Assembly (NCBI RefSeq): GCF_004359615.1
Contig: NZ_SCWA01000001.1
Span: 124,001 to 188,000, forward strand
Length of the DNA: 64,000 bases
Source: Macrococcus brunensis
GTDB taxonomy: Bacteria > Bacillota > Bacilli > Staphylococcales > Staphylococcaceae
Reading direction: 5' to 3'
Numbering within the stretch: the stretch's first letter is position 1; the number at the start of each line of letters is the position of its first letter. Below are positions 26,451 to 34,785 of the stretch, piece by piece. The notes below the pieces were generated by a model. That model saw only the letters and a list, made by a program, of their open reading frames with translations, searched no databases and was not told the DNA's origin. The translations under genes were made by a program, and so were the position numbers.

Positions 26451-26967
26451 TTTGTCTGCAATATTCTACTTTTTCGGCAAAAGATACGAAGTCGCTGCTG
26501 ATCCGCTTCATCAGCTCATGTGCTGTCTGATAGGCTGCATCGTACTGTTCCTGAGTGATCTCACCTTTATGAAGCGCACGTTTGATATCTGCTTCGTCCA
26601 CGAGCTCATATTCACCCGTCGGCAATACAAGAATATCAAGAAACATATCAGCTGTTCTGGCCTCACCCATCTCCAGTATATTTCTTTCATTGATATCGAT
26701 ATAATACTGGACAGGTTTTCCTGCACGGTCGTACATAGCAGTGATGCTGTATTGTTTATCTTTAGGCAGTAATTGCAGCCATTGATAACCGACTTCTGCC
26801 ACTGTGATGGTCGTCCCTACGACTTCAACTTGCAAAGGTGATTTTACTTTCTTCATCGTAACGAGTCCCACGATGCCATCAAATGTGTGGTCTTCTATTC
26901 TTAGTTCCTTATATTCTTTCTTCTGCAATCTGCGCCAGTAGCGTTTATCAATATATTTCGTTTTCAA
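26431..26967 (-). CDS. DUF402 protein, probable nucleoside di/triphosphatase
   Basis: About 178 residues of the DUF402 (UPF0374-like) fold, with the family phrases YYIDINERN and MFLDILVLPTGEYELVDEADIKRAL. The S. aureus member Sa1684 hydrolyses nucleoside tri- and diphosphates, so a metal-dependent phosphatase is likely. The start is TTG at 26967, nine bases after AAGGAG; the ATG 21 bases earlier overlaps that site and is not used. Confidence 0.83.
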   Translation of the reverse strand: MKTKYIDKRYWRRLQKKEYKELRIEDHTFDGIVGLVTMKKVKSPLQVEVVGTTITVAEVGYQWLQLLPKDKQYSITAMYDRAGKPVQYYIDINERNILEMGEARTADMFLDILVLPTGEYELVDEADIKRALHKGEITQEQYDAAYQTAHELMKRISSDFVSFAEKVEYCRQKIAPTL

Positions 26968-27065
26968 ATCGCACAACTCCTTACACATTATTATATAAAA
27001 TTAACCATTGCAGAGATAGTATTTTTTACTTTGTCATTCATATGTAAGTCATTCTTTATACAAAA

Positions 27066-27090
27066 AAAGAGAAGCACAGGGCTTCTCTTT
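27066..27090 (-). terminator. Terminator of the efflux operon
   Basis: AAAGAGAAGC, loop, GCTTCTCTTT, with A-run on the + strand giving the T-tract on the reverse strand. Confidence 0.85.
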
Positions 27091-28976
27091 TATGCTTCAT
27101 CTGAACGGTAATGGTCTTTACCTTTCAGGAAGAACGATAAGATAAATGCGAGGGCACTGAGAACAGTTGCCACCCAGAATGCATCATTGATACCATTGAT
27201 TGTTGCCAGCTGCTGCATGCGGCCGAGCATCATCTGTGTACCTAATGCATCACTGCCCACTGCTTGTCCAGCCTGCTGAATCTGATTCATAACAGCAGGA
27301 TTCGTTTTGTCGAGTGAGTTAGCAATGTCACCGATATGAGCAGAAGTCTGCTGCGTCATCACTGTTACTAAGATAGCAGTACCGATAGAACCCGCAAGCT
27401 GACGAATTGTGTTACTGAATGCATTACCGTGAGGAATTAATCTGCCTGGTAATGAGTTCATACCTGCTGTCATAATCGGCATCATGATGAATGCCATACC
27501 GAATGAACGCAGTATATAGATTCCTAATATATGACTATAAGGTGTATCCATATTCAGTTTAGTCAGTTCCCACGTTGCATAAGTCATGATGGCAAGACCA
27601 AAGATAGCTAGCGGTTTAATACCCACTTTATCAAATAATCGACCTGCGATAGGACCCATCAGACCCATCAAGAGTGAACCAGGTAATAATAACAACCCTG
27701 AATCAAGTGGTGAGAATCCTCTGATAGATTGAAGATAAATTGGCAGAAGAATCATCCCACCGAATAACGCCATCGTCACGATGATGTTGATCAATGTTGT
27801 AAACGAGAAACCTGAATATTTCAGTGTTGAAAGGTCCATCATTGGGTTCTTCATTGACAGTTCTCTATAGACGAATAAACCAACGAAAATGAGACCTATA
27901 ATAATTGTAGAATCAACGACTGGTGAATCCCAGCCTTTGTTACCGGCTTCACTGAAGCCGTAAAGAATACTACCGAAACCGATTGTACTGAAAATAACAC
28001 CTGGAATATCAAGTTTCGCATTATGTGTCGGCTGTGCAATTTTGAACCACACTGAACCGATGAGAAGTGCAATTGCACCAATAATGAACATACCATAGAA
28101 CATCACGTTCCAGTGATAGTTCTGGATGACCCAGCCTGTTAATGTCGGACCAATGGCAGGTGCTAAGATAAATGCAATACCCATCATACCCATTGCCGCA
28201 CCTCGTTTGTCGGGCGGGAAGATAGACATGAAGATATTTGTACCAAGTGGCATTAAGATACCGGCACCGACTGCCTGTGTTAAACGACCGACCATCATCA
28301 TCGGGAAGTTTCCTGCGATGGCACAGATCAGTGATCCGACTGTGAAGAACATCATCGCCGTCATGAATAACTGACGATATGTGAAACGTTGAATCAGGAA
28401 TGCACTGATGGGTACTAAAATACCATTGACCAGCATGAAACCTGTTGTTAACCACTGTGCTGTAGAAGTCGTGATACCAAAGTCATTGATTAAGACTGGT
28501 AACGCGACGTTGATTAACGTCTGGTTTAAGATTGCGATGAACATCCCGATCATTAATGCAGTAATGATTTTTGGAATCGTGATATTTTTGCCGAATGTTA
28601 AGTTCGGACCATGAGCATGAGCTGCTGCTTCTCTTGGTGATTCTTCAGTAGAAGCTGTTGCAGTTTCTACTTCTTCATGAGTGCGCGCTGCTTCACTATC
28701 ATAGATCACTTCTTCTGAATATTCTGGTTCTATTTTTTCATGTGTACTGCGTGTCGAGCTGTTATAGATGACTTCTGGCTGTGCAGGTTCAACATGTGTT
28801 TTGATTGGCTGCTCATAAGTCACTTTTTCCGCTTGATGGTCATAAACAGGTGTTTCTTCAACAACCTGTTCTTTCGTGTCAACCGGTTTAACTTTCTTTC
28901 TTCTCAGGAAAAGGCGGTTGATAACAAAGAATACCGCCAGAGATAATAGGATATATGCAATGATAAATGAGGTCAT
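27090..28976 (-). CDS. DHA2-family multidrug efflux MFS transporter with an N-terminal membrane-anchored acidic extension
   Basis: A 628-residue EmrB/QacA-like transporter with 14 membrane segments from about residue 130 (GMFIAILNQTLINVALP) to 615. Before them lies an extra membrane helix (residues 3-24), a basic RRKK stop-transfer, and about 90 acidic residues with a short imperfect repeat (EVIYNSSTRSTHE and EVIYDSEAARTHE). It pumps drugs or metabolites outward using the proton gradient. It follows the HlyD/EmrA-like gene by 12 bases. AGGAGG precedes the ATG. The extension is not found in classical EmrB or QacA. Confidence 0.9.
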   Translation of the reverse strand: MTSFIIAYILLSLAVFFVINRLFLRRKKVKPVDTKEQVVEETPVYDHQAEKVTYEQPIKTHVEPAQPEVIYNSSTRSTHEKIEPEYSEEVIYDSEAARTHEEVETATASTEESPREAAAHAHGPNLTFGKNITIPKIITALMIGMFIAILNQTLINVALPVLINDFGITTSTAQWLTTGFMLVNGILVPISAFLIQRFTYRQLFMTAMMFFTVGSLICAIAGNFPMMMVGRLTQAVGAGILMPLGTNIFMSIFPPDKRGAAMGMMGIAFILAPAIGPTLTGWVIQNYHWNVMFYGMFIIGAIALLIGSVWFKIAQPTHNAKLDIPGVIFSTIGFGSILYGFSEAGNKGWDSPVVDSTIIIGLIFVGLFVYRELSMKNPMMDLSTLKYSGFSFTTLINIIVTMALFGGMILLPIYLQSIRGFSPLDSGLLLLPGSLLMGLMGPIAGRLFDKVGIKPLAIFGLAIMTYATWELTKLNMDTPYSHILGIYILRSFGMAFIMMPIMTAGMNSLPGRLIPHGNAFSNTIRQLAGSIGTAILVTVMTQQTSAHIGDIANSLDKTNPAVMNQIQQAGQAVGSDALGTQMMLGRMQQLATINGINDAFWVATVLSALAFILSFFLKGKDHYRSDEA

Positions 28977-28988
28977 ACGATAACCTCC

Positions 28989-29639
28989 TTAGTTTTTATG
29001 AATGCGTACAGTTACATTCATCCCTGGTAAGATGTCTAATGATTTGTCTTTAGAAAGGCTGATTTTAACAGGCACTACTTGAGTGACTTTAGTGAAGTTC
29101 GCATTACCGTTTGATGATGGTAATAATGAGAAGCTAGAAGCTGTAGCAAAACCGATTTGTTCTACTTCACCTGTAAGTGTAGTATCTTTGTAACCATCAA
29201 CGTATACGTCAACTTCTTGACCTTTTTTCACGCCATCAAGTTCTGTTTCTTTAATATTTGCTGTAACGAATAATTCGTTCATGTCGTAAGCGTAAGCGAT
29301 TGGTGTGCCCGCGCCAACAAAACCATTTTCAGTTGCTTGTGTTTTTACGATAGTACCGTCTTGAGGCATTTTAAGGTCTACTTTAGATGGTTTGCCATCA
29401 GCACCTTGAGCCATTACTTCACCGACAGTGTCGTCTTTAGAGATTTCGTCGCCGACTTGTTTGTCAAATGTAGTCAGTTTACCTGCTGCAGGGCTAGCGA
29501 TTGTTAATTGTGTGCCGTCTACTTTTGCGTTGTCAGTTTTAACGTAGTTGACTGACTCATCGTAGAAGTGGTATGCAGCGATACCAGCAGCGGCAAGGAT
29601 GACTAAAGTTAAGATATTGATTAAGACTATTTTTCTCAT
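28989..29639 (-). CDS. HlyD/EmrA-like membrane-fusion protein
   Basis: About 216 residues: one N-terminal membrane helix, a lipoyl-like hairpin segment (VDGTQLTIASPAAGKLTTF), and a beta-barrel region ending IRIHKN. It is short and lacks the long coiled-coil seen in Gram-negative EmrA, as expected without an outer membrane. It should partner the DHA2 transporter encoded 12 bases downstream. The ATG at 29639 follows GGAGG; the frame extending to 29666 has none. Confidence 0.88.
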   Translation of the reverse strand: MRKIVLINILTLVILAAAGIAAYHFYDESVNYVKTDNAKVDGTQLTIASPAAGKLTTFDKQVGDEISKDDTVGEVMAQGADGKPSKVDLKMPQDGTIVKTQATENGFVGAGTPIAYAYDMNELFVTANIKETELDGVKKGQEVDVYVDGYKDTTLTGEVEQIGFATASSFSLLPSSNGNANFTKVTQVVPVKISLSKDKSLDILPGMNVTVRIHKN

Positions 29640-29675
29640 GTGTATTCCTCCATATAATTTTTTCACATAAATAAC

Positions 29676-29703
29676 ATTATAGTGAGTTTCATCACACTAT
29701 CAA
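29676..29703 (-). promoter_or_regulatory. Promoter of the efflux operon
   Basis: On the reverse strand TTGATA (29698-29703), 16 bases, TATAAT (29676-29681). Confidence 0.6.
29679..29700. promoter_or_regulatory. Palindromic operator over the efflux promoter
   Basis: ATAGTGA and TCAC-CTAT type inverted repeat: ATAGTG at 29679-29684 and CACTAT at 29695-29700, with GTGA/TCAC inside. It covers the -10 and touches the -35, as expected for a TetR or MarR repressor. A second repeat, CCAACA-N13-TGTTGG (29704-29728), lies just upstream. Confidence 0.5.
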
Positions 29704-29728
29704 CCAACAATATTCAACAAAGTGTTGG

Positions 29729-29950
29729 ATTTCGCGTCGTTATTTACATCGCAAACGATTACATTTACAAATAATCAATATGAAATTCGCAAAGCGTACG
29801 TATAATGAGAGTGAGGTGAAAAATGACAACGAGAGATAAATGTCTTAATTAAACTTGATAAAGATGGCGGAGGGGAAATATATAACTTAATGAGTGACGT
29901 ATTATTATAGAAGAAACTCGATAATGATGGCGGGTAAATCCATAAAAAAA
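29729..29950. other. Gene-poor stretch with a degenerate 63-base duplication
   Basis: No intact gene. A ribosome-binding site and ATG at 29823 open a frame of nine codons. In another frame a coding-like stretch (KLDKDGG, then stop) is followed 63 bases on by a similar one (KLDNDGG): AAACTTGATAAAGATGGCGG at 29851-29870 and AAACTCGATAATGATGGCGG at 29914-29933, two mismatches in 20. It may be the remains of a small gene or a duplicated RNA element. Confidence 0.4.
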
Positions 29951-29973
29951 CACCCCGCTATAAAAACGAGGTG
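29951..29973 (-). terminator. Terminator of metNIQ
   Basis: CACCCCG and CGAGGTG arms (one mismatch or wobble), with an A-run on the + side giving a T-tract after metQ. Confidence 0.75.
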
Positions 29974-29982
29974 CTCACTCTA

Positions 29983-30822
29983 CTATTTCACATCTTCTTC
30001 TACTTGTTTAATCTCATCTGCTGATAACTTATGAACAACTTCGCCGCCATTTGAGTTTTTCTTAATCGCTTCAGCTACTTCTGGTGTCTGATAGTATTCA
30101 ACGATTTTTTTGTATTCTTCTTTATCTTTATTTTCTGTTTTTGCTGCGATGACATTGATGTAAGGTTTTGCGTTATCAACATTCGCATTTTCCAGATATA
30201 TCGGGTCGTTCTTTGTATCAAATCCTGCTTTACCCGCTACACCGTTATTGATGATACTTGCCGCAACGTCCGGTAATACACGTGGTGTCTGCTGTGCATC
30301 GATTGCTTTAATTTTAATGCCTAAGTCGTTCTCTTTTACTTTTGATGGGTCGCCTAATAGTCCGAAATCATCATCTAATTTAATGATTCCCGCCGTTTCA
30401 AGCAAACGAAGTGCGCGCGCCTGGTTAGTCGGATCATTCGGAATCGCGACTGTGTCACCTTTCTTCAGTTCCTTGATGTCTTTAATTTTCTCTGAATAAA
30501 TACCCATCGGTGCAAATACAGTTGTTCCGATTGGCGTAATGTCTAAGTTATGTGCTTTCTTGAATTCTTCTAAAAACGCAAAATGCTGGAATGCGTTTAA
30601 ATCAATTTCCCCTTCATTCAGTGCATTATTAGGAATCGTGTAATCCTGAAATTCAACGAGTTCTACTTTAATGCCATCTTTTTCCGCCTTTTCTTTAATA
30701 ATATTCCAGACAGTTTTATCTTCGCCTGTCACACCTATTTTAACCGTTTTCTCGTCCTTACCTCCACATGCTGCTAAAAAGACAATCACACTTAAGACAA
30801 CCCAAATTAATTTTTTCATCAT
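29983..30822 (-). CDS. metQ: Methionine-binding lipoprotein MetQ
   Basis: A 279-residue NlpA-family substrate-binding lipoprotein. The signal peptide ends in the lipobox FLAAC with lipidated Cys19. The body has the NlpA phrases VWNIIKEKAEKDG, LNAFQHFAFLEE and PNDPTNQARALRLL. It captures methionine outside the membrane and delivers it to MetNI. It follows metI by 9 bases and is the last gene of the S-box operon. AAGGAG precedes the ATG pair. Confidence 0.95.
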   Translation of the reverse strand: MMKKLIWVVLSVIVFLAACGGKDEKTVKIGVTGEDKTVWNIIKEKAEKDGIKVELVEFQDYTIPNNALNEGEIDLNAFQHFAFLEEFKKAHNLDITPIGTTVFAPMGIYSEKIKDIKELKKGDTVAIPNDPTNQARALRLLETAGIIKLDDDFGLLGDPSKVKENDLGIKIKAIDAQQTPRVLPDVAASIINNGVAGKAGFDTKNDPIYLENANVDNAKPYINVIAAKTENKDKEEYKKIVEYYQTPEVAEAIKKNSNGGEVVHKLSADEIKQVEEDVK

Positions 30823-30831
30823 TTTCTCTCC

Positions 30832-31497
30832 TTATAATCGACTTGTATATATATTTGCAATCTTATTGCCAATGAATTGTACGATCTGAACAAGAATAAT
30901 CAGTATCAGAACCGTGATGAACATGACTGCGACGTCAAATCGCTGATAGCCATATGTAAATGCGAGATAACCAATGCCGCCAGCACCCACTAGTCCGGCA
31001 ACAGCAGAGAATTCAATCAATGAGACAGTCGTAAATGTCAGACCGAGTATCAATGCACCTGCTGCTTCAGGGACAAGCACTTTAAACAGAATATCGAACT
31101 TAGTAGACCCCATCGCTTCTGCTGCTTCAATGACCCCTTTATCAACAGAGATGATATTATTTTCCACCACCCGGGCGATAGAGAGCGAGGCAGCGAGCGT
31201 CATCGGGAAGATAGCCGCCCATATACCAATGGATGTCCCGACTAAAAATCGGGTGATCGGTATCAGGGCCACCAGAAAGATAATGAAAGGTATCGGTCTG
31301 ATTGTGTTAATCAGAAAGTTTAAAGTGACGTTGACCGCGCGATTTTCAAGCACATTGCCTCGACCTGTTGCATAAAGTAAAATCCCGAGCGGAATACCAA
31401 TGAGCGCCGCAAGTACTAATGTGATGCCCACCATGATCAATGTGTTCACAAGCTCCTGCAGAATAATCGGATAAAATTCAGATAAATCAGCTTTCAA
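30832..31497 (-). CDS. metI: Methionine ABC transporter permease MetI
   Basis: A 221-residue permease with five membrane segments and the EAA loop EAAEAMGSTKFDILFKVLVPEA. It forms the pore for MetQ-delivered methionine. The start is TTG at 31497, inside the 3' end of metN (11-base overlap), with AGGAGG and a GAAGG motif upstream. Confidence 0.95.
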   Translation of the reverse strand: MKADLSEFYPIILQELVNTLIMVGITLVLAALIGIPLGILLYATGRGNVLENRAVNVTLNFLINTIRPIPFIIFLVALIPITRFLVGTSIGIWAAIFPMTLAASLSIARVVENNIISVDKGVIEAAEAMGSTKFDILFKVLVPEAAGALILGLTFTTVSLIEFSAVAGLVGAGGIGYLAFTYGYQRFDVAVMFITVLILIILVQIVQFIGNKIANIYTSRL

Positions 31498-32506
31498 AAC
31501 CTTCTACCTCCTTGATTTCAATACCATGCTGTTTCAGTTCAAGCAGTGCAAACTGGACTTTGTAATCTGGACCGACTGCTTCAATCAGTAAATTACCGAA
31601 TAAACGATCGGTTAACTCAGTTATACTGCCATACAAAATATTGAAATCGACTTCATACTTACGTCCAATCTGACTCAGCACGGGTTCCAGTATCTGCTGA
31701 TGGTTAAAAATAAACCGATAAAGTTTGCGTGAACGTTCTACGCCTTTTGGTACGTGGTCATTCAGAACAGAGTGAACAAAACGTTTTGTCGTCGGATGCA
31801 GTGGATTCGTGAATAGCTCAAATACTTTGTTCTGTTCGACAATCCGACCTTGTTCCATGACCGCCACTTCATCACAGATAGCCTTGACAACTTCCATCTC
31901 ATGGGTGATCAGTACGATTGTGATGTTCAGTTCCTGGTTGATGCGTTTCAGAAGACGTAGGATTTCGTCTGTTGTCTCAGGATCAAGAGCAGATGTTGCC
32001 TCATCACAAAGCAGGATCTCTGGATTTGTGGCTAAGGCACGCGCGATACCAATACGCTGTTTCTGCCCCCCTGACAACTGGGCCGGATAGTCGTATTTTT
32101 TATCTAATAAACCGACGAAATTAAGTAACTCATCTACTCGCTGATCCAGTTCTTCTTTCGAATACTTCTTCGAAAGTTTCAAAGGATATTTGATATTCTC
32201 TGCCACTGTCTTTGCCTTAAAAAGATTGAACTGCTGAAAAATCATTCCGATATTCTGCCGTCTTTTTCTGAGCAGCTGTGGCTTTAAAGTGGTTATATTC
32301 TCACCATCAACAATTATTCGCCCGCTTGTCGGTTTCTCAAGCTTGTTGATCAACCGGATTAAAGTCGATTTACCTGCACCGGAATACCCCACTATGCCGA
32401 ATATCTGTCCTCTCTCTATATTCAGCGTGACGTCTTGCAGTGCCGTCACTGTTCCTTTCTTCGTCTGAAACTGTTTTGATACTTCGTCAATCTCGATAAT
32501 CGCCAT
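31487..32506 (-). CDS. metN: Methionine ABC transporter ATPase MetN
   Basis: A 339-residue ABC ATPase: Walker A GYSGAGKST, signature LSGGQKQRIGIARAL, Walker B ILLCDEATSALDP, and a C-terminal NIL domain (last 80 residues), which binds methionine and inhibits transport when the amino acid is abundant. First gene of metNIQ; AGGAGG precedes the ATG. Expression is controlled by the SAM riboswitch upstream. Confidence 0.97.
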   Translation of the reverse strand: MAIIEIDEVSKQFQTKKGTVTALQDVTLNIERGQIFGIVGYSGAGKSTLIRLINKLEKPTSGRIIVDGENITTLKPQLLRKRRQNIGMIFQQFNLFKAKTVAENIKYPLKLSKKYSKEELDQRVDELLNFVGLLDKKYDYPAQLSGGQKQRIGIARALATNPEILLCDEATSALDPETTDEILRLLKRINQELNITIVLITHEMEVVKAICDEVAVMEQGRIVEQNKVFELFTNPLHPTTKRFVHSVLNDHVPKGVERSRKLYRFIFNHQQILEPVLSQIGRKYEVDFNILYGSITELTDRLFGNLLIEAVGPDYKVQFALLELKQHGIEIKEVEGFES

Positions 32507-32524
32507 GATAGCCTCCTTAAAAAA

Positions 32525-32561
32525 TAAAAAAAGACCTTTTAGCTAGAAGCTAAAAAGTCTT
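32525..32561 (-). terminator. Expression-platform terminator of the SAM riboswitch
   Basis: On the reverse strand AAGACTTTTTAGCT and AGCTAAAAGGTCTT form the stem, followed by TTTTTT. The 5' side can instead pair within the aptamer-proximal antiterminator. Confidence 0.88.
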
Positions 32562-32570
32562 AAACGTCCT

Positions 32571-32672
32571 TTTATCTGCCAAGCTAAGCTTGATGGATTT
32601 AGCACAGTGCTCGTAAACGAGTCCGCTGCTGAGATGTCATCGGGCCATATCCCTCAATCTCTCTTGATAAGT
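32571..32672 (-). promoter_or_regulatory. SAM-I (S-box) riboswitch aptamer
   Basis: The reverse strand shows the S-box order: CTTATCAAGAGAG, then GAGGGATATGGCCCGATGA, CTCAGCAGCGG and the closing GATAAAAG that re-forms helix P1. Binding of SAM frees the terminator at 32525-32561 and stops transcription of metNIQ. Confidence 0.95.
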
Positions 32673-32794
32673 TTTATGAAGTTATACTCATAGTACATGT
32701 ACATTTATAAGGTGTCAACTTGTTTTTTTAATTTTCTCAATCTTGAATTCATGATAAAATAAATGATTATAACAGATATAAGAAGTAGGTACTT

Positions 32795-33340
32795 ATGACA
32801 GATAAACAAATACTGATAGAAAAACAATTTTTAAAACTATTAGAAGAACATCGTTTCCGTGAAATTACGATTAAAATGATCTGCGAAGAAGCGCATATCA
32901 ACCGATCCACTTTTTATACATACTATCTTGATAAATATGATTTGCTGGATAGACTAATAGAGCACCATCTTTCAGAACTCAATTTGATCGGCAAACAGTT
33001 TGCAGATGCCAGCATAATAGACCGTGATGCGCTTCGCACCTTGTCGCTTCTTTATTTAGATAATTTATTTTCATATATTTATAACAATCAGAAGTTCTTT
33101 CGGACATTGATGACTGTTCATCCCGCTCAGAACTTTACTCAGAAATTTCTCAATGTATTAAAAGACAATTATATGCATATCATTAAAAATCATCATCTTC
33201 AGGATCCCGAATATTTCGTTAACTATACATTAGGCGGACAGTTCGGCATCATCTATTTCTGGCTGAAGAATAACTGCGAAGAATCACCAGATAAGGTCGC
33301 AGATATCGTTTATCGTAACATTCTAAAGACAAATCGTTAA
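32795..33340 (+). CDS. TetR/AcrR-family regulator
   Basis: A 181-residue regulator with the TetR HTH (FREITIKMICEEAHINRSTFYTYYLDKYDLL) at residues 18-48 and a C-terminal ligand domain of the TetR_C_8/DhaS-like type. The target is unknown; the palindrome over the efflux promoter at 29679-29700 is a possible site, though the genes are 3 kb apart with metNIQ between. It is divergent from metN. Confidence 0.88.
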   Translation: MTDKQILIEKQFLKLLEEHRFREITIKMICEEAHINRSTFYTYYLDKYDLLDRLIEHHLSELNLIGKQFADASIIDRDALRTLSLLYLDNLFSYIYNNQKFFRTLMTVHPAQNFTQKFLNVLKDNYMHIIKNHHLQDPEYFVNYTLGGQFGIIYFWLKNNCEESPDKVADIVYRNILKTNR

Positions 33341-33412
33341 TTTATTGTAAAGCTCAGCCATTGATTAATCGTATACTGTATAATAAATTCACTAAGCTTT
33401 CGGAGGTCCTGA

Positions 33413-34747
33413 ATGAAATACATTAAACGCACACTTGCAATGACGATGCTTTCTTCTGTTATTTTTTCTGCTTACGCTCAAGCGGATTCGTTAAGAATGG
33501 GTCATATTAAAGATACTAACTCTATTATCATCACCAGTATGAATGCCATGACTAAAAAGGTCGCAGGTGATTATGTCAATTATACGCTTTACGTTAATGA
33601 TCAAGTGATGATCAATCAAAAACCTTATTACCGTGTTCAAGTGACACCTGACATCAATGATGCCATCGGTTACGTTGCAGCTGAGGACCTCACTATCCGT
33701 CCCGTTAAGGATACAGCTAAACCTGATACGACACTCGTACTTTCTGCAAGCACAAAGGTTTACAGCGTACCTGAAGGAACAGAGAGACAAATCATTGATC
33801 GTGCACCTAAAAATGAAAGTGTGACAGTGAATCAGTCGCTGCAGGTCGGTGGTAAAGTCTATCATGAAATCACTCGTCCTACTGGTTTAACAGGCTGGAT
33901 TAAAGCAAACAGCCATACAAAAGCGCAAAAACCTCAAGTCAGACAAGCTGTCAATAAAGTGAAAAAGATTGTGAAACCTGCTCAATCTGTCATTAAGAAA
34001 CCTGTCGTTAAAACAGAAATCAAAGCAACTCCTATTGCAGGTGCCCGAATGGTAGCAACAAGTCTTGAAGATGCCTATAAAGCTCAGATGAGACTGACGC
34101 CGAGACCTCAGACCTCTAACGGTATTAAGTGGTATAACGCACCTAAATCAGCTATTCTTGCTGCCATGGATACAGGTAAACTGGCAGCTGACAGCGTGAA
34201 TCGTTATCAGTTCCTGAATTTAACAGAACCTCAAGGCCTGTCAGTGGCGCAGCTCAATTACTTACTTCAAGGTAAAGGTATTTTAGAAGGACGAGGACAG
34301 GCATTCAAGACCGCAAGTGAACGTTATGGTATTAATGAGATCTATTTAATCTCGCATGCTTTTCTTGAAACAGGTGAAGGAACGAGTGAACTCGCGCAAG
34401 GTAAGAAAGTCAAAGGCGCTGATAAAAAGAAAAAATATTACAACATGTTTGGAATCGGTGCGTTTGATAAACATGCTGTGAAATATGGTGCACAGTATGC
34501 AGCCAATGTCGGCTGGGATACGCCTGATAAAGCCATCATCGGTGGCGCTAAGTTTATTTCAACAGGTTATTTAAGCGAATCACAGAATACCCTTTACAAA
34601 ATGCGCTGGAATCCGGATGCACCTGGACAGACCCAATATGCAACTGATATTCACTGGGCACATGCAAATGCAAGGTACTTAGTCCAGTTCTATCAGCAGC
34701 TCGGTCTTGAAGGCACTCACTTCGATTTCGTTCAGTACAGTAAATAG
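33413..34747 (+). CDS. Secreted N-acetylglucosaminidase with GW/SH3-type wall-binding modules
   Basis: A 444-residue exported cell-wall hydrolase. Residues 1-25 are a signal peptide ending AYAQA. Two GW (SH3_8) modules span about residues 35-100 and 110-180, then a Lys-rich linker, then a glucosaminidase domain to the end. The catalytic acid is Glu319 in SHAFLETGEGTSELA, as in staphylococcal Atl and SagB. It cuts glycan strands in peptidoglycan during growth or separation. TCGGAGG precedes the ATG. It ends at a strong bidirectional terminator. Confidence 0.92.
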   Translation: MKYIKRTLAMTMLSSVIFSAYAQADSLRMGHIKDTNSIIITSMNAMTKKVAGDYVNYTLYVNDQVMINQKPYYRVQVTPDINDAIGYVAAEDLTIRPVKDTAKPDTTLVLSASTKVYSVPEGTERQIIDRAPKNESVTVNQSLQVGGKVYHEITRPTGLTGWIKANSHTKAQKPQVRQAVNKVKKIVKPAQSVIKKPVVKTEIKATPIAGARMVATSLEDAYKAQMRLTPRPQTSNGIKWYNAPKSAILAAMDTGKLAADSVNRYQFLNLTEPQGLSVAQLNYLLQGKGILEGRGQAFKTASERYGINEIYLISHAFLETGEGTSELAQGKKVKGADKKKKYYNMFGIGAFDKHAVKYGAQYAANVGWDTPDKAIIGGAKFISTGYLSESQNTLYKMRWNPDAPGQTQYATDIHWAHANARYLVQFYQQLGLEGTHFDFVQYSK

Positions 34748-34783
34748 AAATAGACGTTCAGCAATACTGCTGAACGTCTATTT
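34748..34783. terminator. Bidirectional terminator
   Basis: AAATAGACGTTCAGC and its perfect complement around a six-base loop, then TTTTTTT. Confidence 0.9.
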
Positions 34784-34785
34784 TT

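Noticed and set aside
28021-28455. A 144-codon reverse-strand frame overlapping the efflux gene in another frame
   Set aside because: The residue pattern (many Cys, His, Trp) is that of an out-of-frame shadow of the transporter.
30974-31375. A 133-codon open frame on the + strand inside metI
   Set aside because: It is antisense to a well-recognised permease gene, without ribosome-binding site or family resemblance.
33491-33865. A 124-codon reverse-strand frame inside the glucosaminidase gene
   Set aside because: Antisense to a signal-peptide and GW-module coding region; no start site signals.
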